Source of the DNA: Stutzerimonas stutzeri
GTDB lineage: Bacteria; Pseudomonadota; Gammaproteobacteria; Pseudomonadales; Pseudomonadaceae
NCBI RefSeq assembly: GCF_002909485.1
Contig: NZ_PPXG01000010.1
Span: 1 to 64,000, forward strand
Direction: 5' to 3'
DNA: 64,000 bases
The position numbers were made by a program, and so were the translations under genes. Positions 1 through 9,767 of this stretch are shown here, in pieces. The number at the start of each line of letters is the position of its first letter. Position 1 is the first letter of the stretch. Under the pieces are notes generated by a model. The model did not search any database. It was not told the DNA's origin and saw only the letters and a list, made by a program, of their open reading frames with translations.

Positions 1-6
1 GTTACC

Positions 7-12
7 TGTCAA
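7..12 (-). promoter_or_regulatory. -35 box of a fourth leftward rRNA promoter, cut by the window edge
   Basis: A consensus TTGACA on the minus strand. With the 16-bp spacing of its three neighbours its -10 box would lie just beyond position 1, so only half of the promoter is visible. Confidence 0.55.
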
Positions 13-92
13 GCTGTTTTTGAAGAAGTTTTTCTTTCTTCTCAACCGCTTGCGCTTCAGATCAACTTGCGTCTCTCATCAGCGGGAGGCGA

Positions 93-120
93 ATCATACA
101 GCGTTCAAAACCGCTGTCAA
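93..120 (-). promoter_or_regulatory. rRNA operon promoter P3 (leftward)
   Basis: Minus strand: consensus -35 TTGACA (115-120), 16-bp spacer, -10 TATGAT (93-98), then a GC-rich discriminator (TCGCCTCCC). A GC-rich discriminator after a strong promoter is typical of stringently controlled rRNA promoters. Confidence 0.78.
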
Positions 121-198
121 CCACCTCTTTCAACCGCTTCCGATCAACCTGACCGAAGCCACCAGCAGCGCTAAACCACCGCCCTGCCAGCCCGGCGC

Positions 199-226
199 AT
201 TCTACTCGAATCCGCCACCAGTGCAA
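199..226 (-). promoter_or_regulatory. rRNA operon promoter P2 (leftward)
   Basis: Minus strand: -35 TTGCAC (221-226), 16-bp spacer, -10 TAGAAT (199-204), GC-rich discriminator GCGCCGGG. It has the same direction and spacing as the promoters at 296-323 and 93-120. Confidence 0.78.
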
Positions 227-295
227 CCCTTTTATCTCGCTAACCTTTTGATTTGCAAGAGGTTTTGCTTAAGGACTGCGCCGGAAGTGGTGCGC

Positions 296-323
296 ATTAT
301 AGGGGCCTGAAAACTACCGTCAA
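296..323 (-). promoter_or_regulatory. rRNA operon promoter P1 (leftward)
   Basis: On the minus strand a -35 box TTGACG (318-323) and a consensus -10 box TATAAT (296-301) are separated by 16 bp and followed by a GC-rich discriminator (GCGCACC). It is the first of a tandem series pointing left out of the window. The architecture matches Pseudomonas rrn upstream regions; the 16S gene itself lies outside the window, so the target is inferred. Confidence 0.8.
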
Positions 324-484
324 CCGTTAATTCAGACTTTATGCGTTTGGCCACGCCCGGCGCACATCCAAAGGCCACCTATATAAATGATGGATTGCAT
401 GCAGCCCTGACGCCTCACTGCCTTTCTTCAAACTGGGCCCTTCAGCCATTACACTAACGCCTTTCTACTAAGTCATGGCTTCTC

Positions 485-1822
485 ATGTCCCCGCAAAGCG
501 GCGCCCCCCTAGATCTGCTTCTCTTTCCAACCTGGCTGGTTCCGGTAGAACCTGCAGGGGTGGTACTGAAAGGGCACGGGCTCGGAATTCGAGACGGCCG
601 TATCGCGCTTATCGCACCGAAAGCTGAAGCACTTAAATATGCGGCCAATGAAACGCGCGATCTAGAGGGGATGCTGCTCGCACCTGGCCTCGTTAACGCA
701 CACGGGCATGCAGCCATGACCCTGTTTCGCGGCCTCGCCGATGACCTGCCCTTACAGCGCTGGCTTAAAGACCATATCTGGCCGGCTGAAACCCGGTGGG
801 TTGACGAAGCTTTCGTCCAAAGCGGCAGCGAGCTTGCCATTGCCGAACAGTTGAAAAGCGGCATCACGTGCTTTTCAGACATGTACTTCTATCCCAACGT
901 CGTAAGCGCGCTCGTGCACAAGTATGGCGTGCGAGCACAGATCACCATTCCCGTCCTGGACTTTCCGATCCCCGGTGCCCGGGACGCTGACGAAGCGCTG
1001 CGCAATGGCGTCGCACTCTTCGACGACCTTAAGCACCACCCGCGCATCACGGTTGCCTTCGGACCGCACGCGCCGTATTCAGTCACGGACGACAAGCTTG
1101 AGAACATTCGCATACTGGTGGCGGAGATGGACGCAGGGGTTCATATGCATGTCCACGAAACTGCCCATGAGGTTCAGGAGGCGCTGCAGAAGAGTGGCGA
1201 GAGACCCTTAGCGCGGCTTGCACGACTTCAGCTACTCGGGCCGCGATTCCAGGCGGTGCACATGACGCAGGTCGATGATGAAGATATCGAACTGCTCACT
1301 GAGCATAATTGCAGCGTCATTCACTGCCCTGAATCCAACCTCAAGCTCGCCAGCGGCTTCTGTCCCGTGGAACGCCTCTGGGAAGCTGGAATCAACGTTG
1401 CGATCGGAACCGACGGCGCCGCGAGCAATAACGATTTGGATCTGCTAGGCGAGACACGCACCGCCGCCCTGCTGGCAAAGGCAGTCGCCGGATCGGCTAC
1501 AGCACTGGACGCTCATCGGGCGCTACGCATGGCTACGCTCAACGGAGCACGGGCCATGGGGCTGGACGACCATACCGGATCGCTGGAGGTCGGCAAGTTC
1601 GCAGATCTGGTCGCGTTCGACCTCTCGGGCCTAGCTCAACAACCTATATACGACCCCGTCTCCCAGTTGATCTACTCCACCGGCAGGGACACGGTCCGGC
1701 ATGTGTGGGTCGGCGGCAAGCAGCTGCTTGATAATGGCAGCCTGACCCGCATGGATGAGCAGCGGATAATAGCCAATGCCCGCCAATGGGCTGAACGGAT
1801 CGCAGGGACGGACAAGTCTTGA
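485..1822 (+). CDS. mtaD: Methylthioadenosine/adenosine deaminase (TRZ/ATZ amidohydrolase)
   Basis: Cytosolic amidohydrolase-superfamily deaminase of 445 residues. The metal site is visible as HGH (His73, His75) after LAPGLVNA, a second His in HVHETAHEV, and the catalytic Asp in [12 protein letters not shown]. The closest remembered relative is PAO1 PA3170, shown to deaminate 5'-methylthioadenosine to methylthioinosine in purine and methionine salvage. Deaminases for triazines, cytosine or S-adenosylhomocysteine belong to the same fold, so substrate is inferred from the recalled relative. In PAO1 this gene sits beside mtnA, the downstream salvage isomerase; here mtnA is about 24 kb away. The ATG at 485 has no strong ribosome binding site, so the start is moderately sure. 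ubiG follows on the same strand. Confidence 0.85.
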   Translation: MSPQSGAPLDLLLFPTWLVPVEPAGVVLKGHGLGIRDGRIALIAPKAEALKYAANETRDLEGMLLAPGLVNAHGHAAMTLFRGLADDLPLQRWLKDHIWPAETRWVDEAFVQSGSELAIAEQLKSGITCFSDMYFYPNVVSALVHKYGVRAQITIPVLDFPIPGARDADEALRNGVALFDDLKHHPRITVAFGPHAPYSVTDDKLENIRILVAEMDAGVHMHVHETAHEVQEALQKSGERPLARLARLQLLGPRFQAVHMTQVDDEDIELLTEHNCSVIHCPESNLKLASGFCPVERLWEAGINVAIGTDGAASNNDLDLLGETRTAALLAKAVAGSATALDAHRALRMATLNGARAMGLDDHTGSLEVGKFADLVAFDLSGLAQQPIYDPVSQLIYSTGRDTVRHVWVGGKQLLDNGSLTRMDEQRIIANARQWAERIAGTDKS

Positions 1823-1967
1823 CGCGTTCGTGTCCATATAGAACCTGTTATCGCGACAAACTGACATACAAACTGTGGGCGGCTGATGCACCCACCATCT
1901 ATCCGAAGCTGGCAACATGAGCGTTTGCAGCTCAAGCTTCTCCCTCAGCCTTCAAACGGACCGGATC

Positions 1968-2666
1968 ATGAGCAACGTCGACCACGCTGAAATCGCCAAA
2001 TTCGAAGCCCTTGCGCATCGTTGGTGGGACCGCGAAAGCGAGTTCAAGCCGCTGCACGAGATCAACCCGCTTCGAGTGAACTGGATAGACGAACACGTTG
2101 GGCTAGCAGGCAAGAAGGTCATCGATATTGGCTGTGGCGGTGGAATTCTGAGCGAATCCATGGCCCAGCGCGGAGCCAAGGTAATCGGCATAGATATGGG
2201 CGAAGCTCCGCTGTCGGTAGCGCGCCTACACCTTCTCGAGTCCGGGCTTGACATTGATTATAGGCAGATCACTGCCGAAGCGATGGCAGAGGAAGCACCA
2301 GAACAATTCGATGTCGTCACCTGCCTTGAGATGCTGGAACACGTACCTGATCCGGCATCGGTCATCCGCGCCTGCTGTGCACTGGTCAAGCCAGGCGGAC
2401 AGGTATTTTTCTCCACGATCAACCGCAATCCGAAAGCCTACGCGTTAGCCATTATTGGCGCAGAGTACGTGCTGCAGTTGCTTCCGCGAGGCACCCACGA
2501 CTTCAAGAAATTCATCCGGCCATCGGAACTGGGTGCCTGGAGCCGCGACGCCGGCCTGGCAGTCAAAGACATAATCGGCCTAACTTATAACCCGCTCACC
2601 AAGCACTACAAGCTGTCCGCGGACGTCGATGTCAACTATATGGTTCAGACCATCAAGGAGGCATGA
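1968..2666 (+). CDS. ubiG: Ubiquinone biosynthesis O-methyltransferase UbiG
   Basis: SAM-dependent methyltransferase of 232 residues that performs both O-methylation steps of ubiquinone synthesis, at the membrane face. The class I SAM motif I is [14 protein letters not shown], followed by the acidic motif II (GIDMGEAPL) and a post-motif around [11 protein letters not shown]. The start at MSNVDHAEI matches the usual UbiG N-terminus; the frame is open upstream to 1917, but that extension is low-complexity Ser-rich and not expected. mupP follows with stop and start overlapping, so the two are probably co-translated. Confidence 0.96.
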   Translation: MSNVDHAEIAKFEALAHRWWDRESEFKPLHEINPLRVNWIDEHVGLAGKKVIDIGCGGGILSESMAQRGAKVIGIDMGEAPLSVARLHLLESGLDIDYRQITAEAMAEEAPEQFDVVTCLEMLEHVPDPASVIRACCALVKPGGQVFFSTINRNPKAYALAIIGAEYVLQLLPRGTHDFKKFIRPSELGAWSRDAGLAVKDIIGLTYNPLTKHYKLSADVDVNYMVQTIKEA

Positions 2667-3337
2667 TGCGCCTGCGCGCTGTTCTGTTCGACATGGACGG
2701 TACTCTGCTCGATACCGCTCCCGACTTCATCGCCGTCGCGCAAGCCATGCGAATTGCCCGTGGTCTGACGCCCGTTGCGGGACAACAGATTCGTGATGTG
2801 GTGTCTGGCGGAGCAAGAGCCATGGTGCTCAGCGCATTCGACGTTGATCCGCTATCGCTCGAGTTCGAAGAACTGCGTCTCGAGTTTCTCGAGCGATATC
2901 AGGAAAATTGCGCAGTACACAGCCACCTCTATGAAGGCATGGCCGAATTACTCAATGAGATTGAGCAGGCAAACCTGCTTTGGGGGGTTGTGACCAACAA
3001 ACCACTGCGTTTTGCGGAACCAATCATGCATCAGCTGGGCCTAGCCTCCCGCTCTGCGGTTCTGATCTGTCCTGACCACGTCAAAAATAGCAAGCCGGAT
3101 CCCGAGCCTATGCTCCTGGCATGCAAAAAACTCAACCTCGATCCATCTGCAGTGCTGTTCGTCGGCGACGACCTGCGGGATATCGAATCCGGCCGCGCCG
3201 CCGGAAGCAGAACGGCCGCGGTGAGCTACGGCTACATCCACCCCGAGGACAACCCCGGTAACTGGGGCGCGGATGTTGTGATCGATCATCCGTTGGAGCT
3301 GCGTCGAGTTCTGGATCGAGCGTTGTGCGCCTGCTGA
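2666..3337 (+). CDS. mupP: N-acetylmuramic acid 6-phosphate phosphatase MupP (HAD family)
   Basis: HAD-superfamily phosphatase of 223 residues. In pseudomonads MupP dephosphorylates MurNAc-6-P in the cell-wall recycling route that bypasses de novo UDP-MurNAc synthesis and affects fosfomycin and beta-lactam tolerance. Seen directly: the nucleophile motif DMDGTLLDT at the N-terminus, TNKP as motif II, the Lys region KNSKPDPEP, and [10 protein letters not shown] as motif III. Two ATGs overlap the ubiG stop (2663 and 2666). The second lies 5 bases after AAGGAG and is preferred. The family resembles phosphoglycolate phosphatase (Gph), an older annotation of the same gene; position next to ubiG supports MupP. 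Confidence 0.9.
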   Translation: MRLRAVLFDMDGTLLDTAPDFIAVAQAMRIARGLTPVAGQQIRDVVSGGARAMVLSAFDVDPLSLEFEELRLEFLERYQENCAVHSHLYEGMAELLNEIEQANLLWGVVTNKPLRFAEPIMHQLGLASRSAVLICPDHVKNSKPDPEPMLLACKKLNLDPSAVLFVGDDLRDIESGRAAGSRTAAVSYGYIHPEDNPGNWGADVVIDHPLELRRVLDRALCAC

Positions 3338-3425
3338 ATTGGCAATAGCGCAACCTCCCCGATGCTATCCGCTCGGCAGCGGCTGCCGAGCGCCAAATAT
3401 TAATATCGATTTACGAGGCATCCCG

Positions 3426-4166
3426 ATGTTCGAGTACTCCGCCCGCCCCGACCTCCTCGAAGGGCGCATCATTCTGGTTACCGGGGCCGGTCGCGGCATC
3501 GGAGAAGCCGCAGCTAAGGCCTATGCCGCTCACGGAGCTACGGTGCTGTTGCTCGGTAAGAACGAAGAAAATCTAAACCGCGTCTATGACGATATAGAAG
3601 CGGCGGGGCACCCCCGCCCCGCAGTCATCCCGTTGAATCTGGAAACCGCGCTGCCTCATCAATATGATGGACTGGCCGCTATGGTCGAACGCGAATTCGG
3701 GCATATCGACGGCATCTTGCATAATGCGGCAATCGTGGGGCCGCGCACGCCTCTCGAGCAGTTGTCCGGCGACAACTTCATGCGGGTGATGCAGGTAAAT
3801 GTGAACGCGATGTTCATGCTGACCAGTACCCTGCTCCCGTTGCTCAAGCTGGCCAAGGACGCATCGGTAGTCTTCACATCAAGCAGTGTTGGCCGCAAAG
3901 GGCGCGCCTACTGGGGTGCCTATGCAGTGTCGAAGTTTGCTACCGAGGGATTGATGCAGGTGCTGGCAGACGAAATGGACGACACCTCACCGGTCCGAGC
4001 TAACAGCATCAACCCCGGCGCAACCCGCACTGACATGCGCGCCAAGGCCTACCCGGGAGAGAATCCGATCGTCAATCCGCTTCCCGCCGAAATCATGCCT
4101 GTCTACCTATACCTAATGGGCCCGGACAGTGCCGGGATCAATGGTCAGGCTTTCGACGCTCAATAA
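3426..4166 (+). CDS. YciK-family short-chain dehydrogenase/reductase
   Basis: NAD(P)-dependent SDR oxidoreductase of 246 residues, substrate unknown. The Rossmann motif TGAGRGIG occupies residues 19-26, the structural NA motif is HNAA near 99-102, catalytic Ser is in TSSS near 151-154, and the catalytic pair is Tyr166/Lys170 (YAVSK). The start MFEYSARPDLL is chosen because ACGAGG precedes it by a proper spacing and the YciK family begins this way; the upstream open frame is discarded. It follows mupP by 88 bp on the same strand, as in other pseudomonads. Its physiological role is not established. Confidence 0.9.
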   Translation: MFEYSARPDLLEGRIILVTGAGRGIGEAAAKAYAAHGATVLLLGKNEENLNRVYDDIEAAGHPRPAVIPLNLETALPHQYDGLAAMVEREFGHIDGILHNAAIVGPRTPLEQLSGDNFMRVMQVNVNAMFMLTSTLLPLLKLAKDASVVFTSSSVGRKGRAYWGAYAVSKFATEGLMQVLADEMDDTSPVRANSINPGATRTDMRAKAYPGENPIVNPLPAEIMPVYLYLMGPDSAGINGQAFDAQ

Positions 4167-4239
4167 CGCCGGAGTGCCAATAGAGCAATGCACTGCGCAG
4201 TGGGACAGTCGCTATCCCTCTGCGCAGCACTAGAACTCT

Positions 4240-5370
4240 TTAGGATTTCTTGTTGCGGTCACGCCCGAAACCAGGACGCTGGCCGTCACCTGCGGGCTTA
4301 TTGGCTAGCCCCGGCGAACGCCCAGCACCATCATTGCGCCTCCCACCCTTACGCGATTCACCTGGGCGCTCTGCGACCGGCGTTCCACGGGACTTCTCGC
4401 CGCTAGCATGCGGCTTACGCCCACTCTGGTCGTTCCGTGGTGCCCGTGACTTTTCCGACGCAGGCGAATCAGCCTCGTTCGCCGAGCGCAACACTCGGGG
4501 CCGACGGTCGCCCCGACTCAGTGGTTTAGCCACCTTGCGCTGCATACGGTCGATCTTTTCCTTGGCCTTGGCTTTCATACTTGGCAAGGCGAGTGGCTTG
4601 AGACCCACTTCCTGGCTGAGGATGTCCACCTCGCTTTGCGACATCTCGCGCCAGCGCCCCATCGGCAGATCGGAAGTCATGAATACCGGACCGAAACGAA
4701 CCCGCTTCAACCGGCTCACAACCAGGCCCTGAGATTCCCAGAGCCGTCGAACCTCGCGATTGCGGCCTTCCATCACTACGCAGTGGTACCAATGATTGAA
4801 TCCTTCACCGCCAGGTGCTTCCTGGATATCGGTAAAGCGCGCCGGACCATCCTCCAGCATCACACCAGTTTTGAGTCTGTCGATCATTTCGTCATCGACC
4901 TCCCCGCGCACCCGCACCGCATATTCGCGGTCCATTTCATATGATGGGTGCATTAGGCGGTTGGCCAGCTCACCGTCAGTGGTGAAAAGCAGGAGGCCAG
5001 TGGTATTGATGTCCAACCTGCCGATGTTGATCCAACGGCCTTCCTTGGGGCGCGGCAACCGATCAAAAACCGTGGGGCGCCCTTCCGGATCGTTGCGTGT
5101 GCAAATCTCACCATCAGGCTTGTTATAGATCAGTACGCGACGAACAATTTCATTCGCTTCTTCGCGCTTTAGCAGGCGGCCATCGACAGCAATCGCATCG
5201 TGCGAATCGACACGCTGGCCAAGGCTGGCGATAGCGCCGTTGACTTTGACTCGACCTTCGGCGATCCATTTTTCAACGTCGCGACGCGACGCCATGCCCA
5301 GACGGGCCAGGACTTTCTGCAGCTTTTCGCCGTGAGTTACATGAGTGCTTGTTTCTTCGTGCTCGGTCAT
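4240..5370 (-). CDS. rluB: 23S rRNA pseudouridine(2605) synthase RluB
   Basis: Isomerises a uridine of 23S rRNA (U2605 in E. coli numbering). An S4 RNA-binding domain spans roughly residues 14-60 and the RsuA-type catalytic domain follows, with the active-site Asp120 in GRLDINTTGLLLF and the later NREVRRLWES motif. The last ~100 residues are a Lys/Arg/Gly/Pro-rich, probably disordered tail, common in pseudomonad RluB and likely RNA-binding. A GGGAGGTG ribosome site sits before the ATG. The gene converges on the SDR gene and is separated from it by 73 bp. RluE/RluF paralogues are alternatives, but length, S4 domain and tail favour RluB. Confidence 0.9.
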   Translation of the reverse strand: MTEHEETSTHVTHGEKLQKVLARLGMASRRDVEKWIAEGRVKVNGAIASLGQRVDSHDAIAVDGRLLKREEANEIVRRVLIYNKPDGEICTRNDPEGRPTVFDRLPRPKEGRWINIGRLDINTTGLLLFTTDGELANRLMHPSYEMDREYAVRVRGEVDDEMIDRLKTGVMLEDGPARFTDIQEAPGGEGFNHWYHCVVMEGRNREVRRLWESQGLVVSRLKRVRFGPVFMTSDLPMGRWREMSQSEVDILSQEVGLKPLALPSMKAKAKEKIDRMQRKVAKPLSRGDRRPRVLRSANEADSPASEKSRAPRNDQSGRKPHASGEKSRGTPVAERPGESRKGGRRNDGAGRSPGLANKPAGDGQRPGFGRDRNKKS

Positions 5371-5482
5371 CTGGGCACCTCCCGGTGTGGCAATCCGATT
5401 GAAAGGGCGCGAATCATACGCGCATAGTTGCTGCTACGCACCTAGGACAGCGTAGCAGCACTGCGGAACAGCCATGGTGGAG

Positions 5483-6127
5483 TCAGCGCAAAGCCGCCAG
5501 CGCCTCAGCCGTTCGCTGCTGAATAGCTGACCAGTCACCGCTGGCGAGGCTCGTGCTATCTATCATCCAGGTACCACCAACACACATTACGTTCGGCAAT
5601 GCCAGGTATTGTGGGGCGTTGCCAGCTGTTACACCGCCGGTGGGGCAGAAACGAACATCCGCAAAAGGGCCGCCAAATGCCTTCAATGCAGCGATGCCAC
5701 CACAGACCTCAGCCGGAAAGAGTTTGAAGCGACGATAACCGAGCGCGTAGCCCTCCATGACATCCGATGCGCTACTGGTGCCGGGCAGCAGCGGCACAGA
5801 ACAGCTGACTCCTGCCTCGAGGATTTCCCGCGTAGAACCTGGCGTGACGATGAACTGCGCACCCGCTGCTTCAGCCTCATCCATCATGCGTCGGTTCAGC
5901 ACGGTGCCGGCGCCAACACAAAGGCCTGGACGTTCTTCACGCAGTTGTCGAATGGCGGCCAGGCCGTAACTTGATCGCAAGGTGATCTCCAACGTACGTA
6001 GACCGCCCGCAGCCAATGCATCAGCAAGGGGCAGGATCTGCTCTTCGCCGCCGATGGTGATAACTGGCAAGATCCGCGCATCTACACAGATTCGTTCTAT
6101 CAGAGCGTTTTTCTGGTCCATGGTCAT
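5483..6127 (-). CDS. eda: KDPG/KHG aldolase Eda
   Basis: 2-Keto-3-deoxy-6-phosphogluconate aldolase, last enzyme of the Entner-Doudoroff pathway, splitting KDPG to pyruvate and glyceraldehyde-3-phosphate; 214 residues. The Schiff-base Lys135 lies in FKLFPAE, the general base Glu47 in LEITLR, and the substrate loop in TPGSTR. The start MTMDQKNALIERI is chosen because GAGGAC precedes it. A longer open frame to 6283 overlaps pgl and is not needed. It follows pgl by 17 bp, making a zwf-pgl-eda operon; edd and glk are not adjacent. Confidence 0.96.
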   Translation of the reverse strand: MTMDQKNALIERICVDARILPVITIGGEEQILPLADALAAGGLRTLEITLRSSYGLAAIRQLREERPGLCVGAGTVLNRRMMDEAEAAGAQFIVTPGSTREILEAGVSCSVPLLPGTSSASDVMEGYALGYRRFKLFPAEVCGGIAALKAFGGPFADVRFCPTGGVTAGNAPQYLALPNVMCVGGTWMIDSTSLASGDWSAIQQRTAEALAALR

Positions 6128-6144
6128 GCGAAAGTCCTCGGGCC

Positions 6145-6858
6145 TCACGGGCACCAATAGATTTCGAGCGGGGAATGCAGGAATGCACGGATCGGCATCT
6201 GCAGCGGGTCGGCAATGAGAGCCGCGCGCAAGGTTTCCAGTTTGTCGGCGCCCTGGATGGCTAGGCACTGCTTCCGCGCACACGCCAAAAGCGGATAGGT
6301 CATCGTTAGACGAGCCTGCGGTGCAAACGGCGCCTGCATCGGTAGGCAGCGCTCCTGGCAGTCCTCCCGTAGCGCGTGTGCGAGCCCAGGATTGCCCGGG
6401 AACAGCGAAGCCGTGTGGCCATCGTCCCCCATTCCCAGTACCAGCACATCGATGGGCCGAGTCAGTTGCCCAAGTGCACGGTCGGCAAGCAATGCAGCCT
6501 GCTCCACAGAATCGGTAGGTTGGTACAACCCGATCAGCCGCGCTTCACGGGCCGCGTTCTTCAGCAGGTGACGTCGCACCAACCCTTCATTACTGGCCGG
6601 ATCATCCGGAGACACCCAGCGCTCATCAGCCAAGCTGATCTGCACCTTCGACCAGTCCAGCTCCTGGGTTGAAAGTAGCTCGAAGAATGCAATCGGACTG
6701 CGCCCGCCGGACACGACCAAACTCGCGACGCCATGGGTTTGCACTGCATAGACAAGCGCCTTGGCCACACTGTCAGCCATCAACTCGGCCTGCCGCTGCG
6801 GACTGGCCGAACTATGTGCCACCACTCCGGTAGGAATATCCAGTTCAGAGATCGCCAT
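6145..6858 (-). CDS. pgl: 6-phosphogluconolactonase Pgl (SOL/DevB type)
   Basis: Hydrolyses 6-phosphogluconolactone made by Zwf; 237 residues. Family signatures seen are SGGRSP near residue 60 and the [13 protein letters not shown] segment, plus [14 protein letters not shown] near residue 140. The start MAISELDIP overlaps the zwf stop by 14 bp, implying translational coupling. Length is normal for the proteobacterial family. It sits between zwf and eda, so lactone is handed directly to the Entner-Doudoroff branch. Confidence 0.95.
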   Translation of the reverse strand: MAISELDIPTGVVAHSSASPQRQAELMADSVAKALVYAVQTHGVASLVVSGGRSPIAFFELLSTQELDWSKVQISLADERWVSPDDPASNEGLVRRHLLKNAAREARLIGLYQPTDSVEQAALLADRALGQLTRPIDVLVLGMGDDGHTASLFPGNPGLAHALREDCQERCLPMQAPFAPQARLTMTYPLLACARKQCLAIQGADKLETLRAALIADPLQMPIRAFLHSPLEIYWCP

Positions 6859-8314
6859 ACCACGCCCTCCCATCGCGTGTGATCAGTGCAATCGAAGCGA
6901 CTGGCCCCCAGGAACCAGCGGGATAAAGCTTGAGCTCTGCGCCAAGACGATTCCAGCCTTCGATGAGCTGATCGCACCATTGCCACGCATACTCGATTTC
7001 ATCCCTGCGCACGAAAAGGTTCTGATTGCCCTGCATGACCTCGAGCAGGAGGCGCTCATAGGCATCGGGAATGCGGGTGCTCTTGTAGGTCTCGGAGAAA
7101 TTCAGCTGCAAGGGCCCACTGCGCAAGTGCATGCCCTTGTCCAACCCCTGCTCTTTGGTCATCACCTGTAGCGAAATGCCCTCGTCAGGCTGCAGACGAA
7201 TGATCAGGCGATTGCTGATCAGCGCTCGCTGCTCAGGCGCGAAAATGTAGAAAGGTGGTTCCTTGAAATGAATGACGATCTGCGACAGCTTCTGCGCCAT
7301 ACGTTTGCCGGTACGCAGATAGAAAGGCACTCCTGACCAGCGCCAGTTGCAGATGTCGGCACGCAACGCCACGAAGGTTTCCGTGCCGCTTTCGGCGTTC
7401 GAGTTCTCTTCATCCAGATAGCCGGGTACCGAGACGCCGGCAACGTTGCCGGCGGCATACTGGCCCCGCACCACCCGCTGATGAATGGATTGCGCGGTAA
7501 TCGGGGCCAGCGCCTTGAGTACCTTCACCTTTTCATCACGGATGCTGTCGGCGGTCAGATTGCTTGGAGGATCCATGGCGATCAAGCAGAGCAACTGCAG
7601 CAGATGGTTCTGAACCATATCGCGCAATTGACCGGCCTGATCGAAATAGCCCCAGCGCCCTTCGATGCCGACTGTTTCGGCCACGGTGATTTCCACATGG
7701 GAGATGTGGTGCTGGTCCCACTGCGTCTCGAATAGGCTGTTGGCGAAGCGTAGCGCGATGAGGTTCTGTACCGTTTCCTTGCCGAGATAATGGTCGATAC
7801 GATAGATGCGACTCTCCGGAAAGTGTTCGGCGACCGCATCGTTGATAACGCGAGAGGACACAAGATCGTGGCCGATGGGTTTTTCCAGAACGACCCGCGC
7901 CTGCTCTGCAAGCCCTGCCGAAGCCAGGAACCTGCAGATGTCACCATAGACGGCCGCGGGCGTAGCGAAATAGGCAATCAGGGGCTGCTCGACCGGCACA
8001 CAGCCACGAAGCGCCGCGTAATCCTCAGCCCGGTTAAAATCCATTGCCAGATAGTGCAGTCGGGCGCCGAAACGCTCGAGAGCCGGCTCATCGAGCTCAC
8101 CAGCAGGAACCCGAGCACGCAGCGCATGCTCAATCCGTGCCTTCTGGGCGGCCGGCTCACCGCTCTCGCGCGATAGCGCGAGAATCTGGGTATCGGCATG
8201 CAGTAGGCCAGCACGATCCAACTGATACAGGGCTGGAAACAGCTTACGCAGCGCCAGGTCGCCCAACGCGCCGAACAACGAAAAGGTGATGGGTTCTACC
8301 GTAATGCCTGGCAT
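6845..8314 (-). CDS. zwf: Glucose-6-phosphate 1-dehydrogenase Zwf
   Basis: Oxidises glucose-6-phosphate to 6-phosphogluconolactone with NAD(P); 489 residues, normal length. Seen: nucleotide-binding FGALGDLA near residues 14-21, EKPIG at 144-148, and the active-site signature RIDHYLGK at 172-179. The start MPGITVEP is preferred over a longer frame to 8428, since the nucleotide-binding strand starts right after it. In many pseudomonads zwf is transcribed divergently from hexR, encoding its repressor. Here hexR is absent and prmB on the same strand lies upstream. Regulation by a HexR encoded elsewhere remains possible. Confidence 0.97.
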   Translation of the reverse strand: MPGITVEPITFSLFGALGDLALRKLFPALYQLDRAGLLHADTQILALSRESGEPAAQKARIEHALRARVPAGELDEPALERFGARLHYLAMDFNRAEDYAALRGCVPVEQPLIAYFATPAAVYGDICRFLASAGLAEQARVVLEKPIGHDLVSSRVINDAVAEHFPESRIYRIDHYLGKETVQNLIALRFANSLFETQWDQHHISHVEITVAETVGIEGRWGYFDQAGQLRDMVQNHLLQLLCLIAMDPPSNLTADSIRDEKVKVLKALAPITAQSIHQRVVRGQYAAGNVAGVSVPGYLDEENSNAESGTETFVALRADICNWRWSGVPFYLRTGKRMAQKLSQIVIHFKEPPFYIFAPEQRALISNRLIIRLQPDEGISLQVMTKEQGLDKGMHLRSGPLQLNFSETYKSTRIPDAYERLLLEVMQGNQNLFVRRDEIEYAWQWCDQLIEGWNRLGAELKLYPAGSWGPVASIALITRDGRAWYGDL

Positions 8315-8550
8315 GGTCCGTCCGCTTGAATGCAAGGGCTCAACGACGTGTAGCGCGAGCACGACAATGATCAGTCGGCGATGAGCGAAGATATCGCGCG
8401 CCGCCTTCCAATCAGACACCACATGCAACAGACCACTCGGCGACGCAAATGCTCAGCATCGGCGGAAAAATCCGCACAGCGCCCAGCCTCCTTGGCACGC
8501 AGCATATGCCTAGTCACGGCCACCTCGACCTAACCCCGGTTCTCAGCTGA
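8315..8550. other. Intergenic region upstream of zwf, no hexR
   Basis: 236 bp between the zwf start and the prmB stop. It must carry the zwf promoter, but no clear -35/-10 pair was found. A TGTCGTG...CGCTACA imperfect inverted element lies near 8349-8374 (minus-strand reading) in a place where a HexR box could be, but it does not match the TTGT-N7/8-ACAA pattern well. No trace of a hexR reading frame was seen. Confidence 0.4.
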
Positions 8551-9474
8551 TCAGCTTCCCGCAAGACGTGCGCGGAACAGCGCCTGATGCTTTCGGCACT
8601 GCTGAGCCGCGAGCAGGAACACGCCATGTCCGCCGCATGAGAACTCCAGCCAGGTGAAATCCACTTCAGGATACAGTGCCTGCACATGAACCTGGCTATT
8701 CCCCACTTCGACGATCAGGATGCCGTCATCGGTGAGATGATCAGCGGCCTGCGCGAGCATACGCCGCACCAGATCCAGCCCATCTTCACCGCAAGCCAAC
8801 CCCAAGGGCGGCTCATGATGAAACTCATCGGGCATGTCGTCGAAATCTTCGGCATCGACGTACGGAGGATTGGAAACGATCAGATCAAAGCGCTGATTGG
8901 GCAGCCCGTCGAACCCATCGCTTTGCACTGTGTAAACCCGATCCTCGAGTCCGTGATGTTCGATGTTTCGATTCGCCACCTCGATCGCATCGAACGATAG
9001 GTCAGCGAGAACCACCTCCGCTGCAAGAAACTCGTATGCGCAGGCGATGCCGATACAGCCTGACCCGGTGCACAGATCGAGTATCCGCGTCGGCGTATCG
9101 GGTAGCCACGGCTCAAAACGATGCTCGATCAGCTCACCTATCGGCGACCGCGGGATCAACACACGCTCATCGACGATGAAGGGCAAACCGCAGAACCACG
9201 CCTGCCCAAGAAGGTAGGCCGTTGGCACGCGCTCCTCAATTCGACGACGCAGCAGATTCTGTAGATGCTCACACTCATCGAGCTCCAGACGGCAGTCCAG
9301 ATAGCTATCGGACATTTCCCACGGCAGGTGAAGTGCACCTAGCACCAATTGGCGCGCGTCATCCCAAGCATTGTCGGTGCCATGACCGAAGAACAACTGC
9401 TCGGCCTGAAATCTGCTGACAGCCCAGCGAATATGGTCACGTAGCGTACGTAAGCGGGAGAGCGAAGCGGTCAA
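8551..9474 (-). CDS. prmB: Ribosomal protein L3 glutamine methyltransferase PrmB
   Basis: Methylates a conserved glutamine of ribosomal protein uL3 using SAM; 307 residues. The SAM motif [10 protein letters not shown] is at residues 133-142 and the glutamine-binding NPPY at 202-205, both hallmarks of the HemK/PrmB group; the N-terminal helical domain with FFGHGTDN is PrmB-like. The start codon is TTG, supported by AGGAG eight bases upstream; no ATG fits before the conserved N-terminus. It is separated from the plus-strand cysteine-hydrolase-like gene by 293 bp and has its own upstream region. Confidence 0.93.
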   Translation of the reverse strand: MTASLSRLRTLRDHIRWAVSRFQAEQLFFGHGTDNAWDDARQLVLGALHLPWEMSDSYLDCRLELDECEHLQNLLRRRIEERVPTAYLLGQAWFCGLPFIVDERVLIPRSPIGELIEHRFEPWLPDTPTRILDLCTGSGCIGIACAYEFLAAEVVLADLSFDAIEVANRNIEHHGLEDRVYTVQSDGFDGLPNQRFDLIVSNPPYVDAEDFDDMPDEFHHEPPLGLACGEDGLDLVRRMLAQAADHLTDDGILIVEVGNSQVHVQALYPEVDFTWLEFSCGGHGVFLLAAQQCRKHQALFRARLAGS

Positions 9475-9767
9475 GATGACGTCTCCTATAAAAAGGGCGC
9501 GAGTGTAGCAGGCATACGAAAAACGCAGCTATGCCACTGCTCGTAAGGCTCAGGTAGTGGCCATGGCTCATCCCGTTTTTCGAATCGCCACTACGCCCAG
9601 TTCGCTCTTCGAACCGCGCCAGGAGCTCGGGCTCTTCTTGGCAGGCGAAGCAGAATCCCGATTAGACCGAGCAGTCAGGACTTCACCCAGCGAAACATGA
9701 GCCGGACGGTTCACATCCGCGCATTCTGGCGCCACAATCAGCCCCCTCAAAGCACAAGGAGCCGAAA
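9475..9767. other. Intergenic region between prmB and the isochorismatase-like gene
   Basis: Divergent spacer holding both promoters. A GTG-initiated minus-strand frame of about 48 codons (roughly 9568-9714) is rich in Ser/Lys/Arg but lacks a ribosome binding site and is not called. The AAGGAG site of the downstream gene lies at 9756-9761. Confidence 0.4.

Larger units (their letters stand above)
1..484. other. Non-coding rRNA promoter region upstream of mtaD
   Basis: No credible gene. An open frame at 20-310 on the plus strand runs straight through the three leftward promoters and has no family resemblance, so it is rejected. Related blocks recur here, a CAACCGCTT element followed by GATCAAC near 43-66 and again near 131-147. 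This fits duplication of a promoter unit. Positions 324-484 must also carry the rightward promoter of the deaminase gene, but no convincing boxes were found. Confidence 0.6.

Noticed and set aside
20..310. Plus-strand open frame of 96 codons at the left edge
   Set aside because: It lies across three leftward rRNA-type promoters and shows no family or ribosome site; low-complexity composition.
8349..8374. Imperfect inverted repeat upstream of zwf as a HexR box
   Set aside because: Spacing and half-sites do not fit the TTGT-N7/8-ACAA pattern.
9568..9714. Minus-strand GTG frame of about 48 codons before the isochorismatase-like gene
   Set aside because: No ribosome binding site, no conserved motif; could be chance in a GC-rich spacer.
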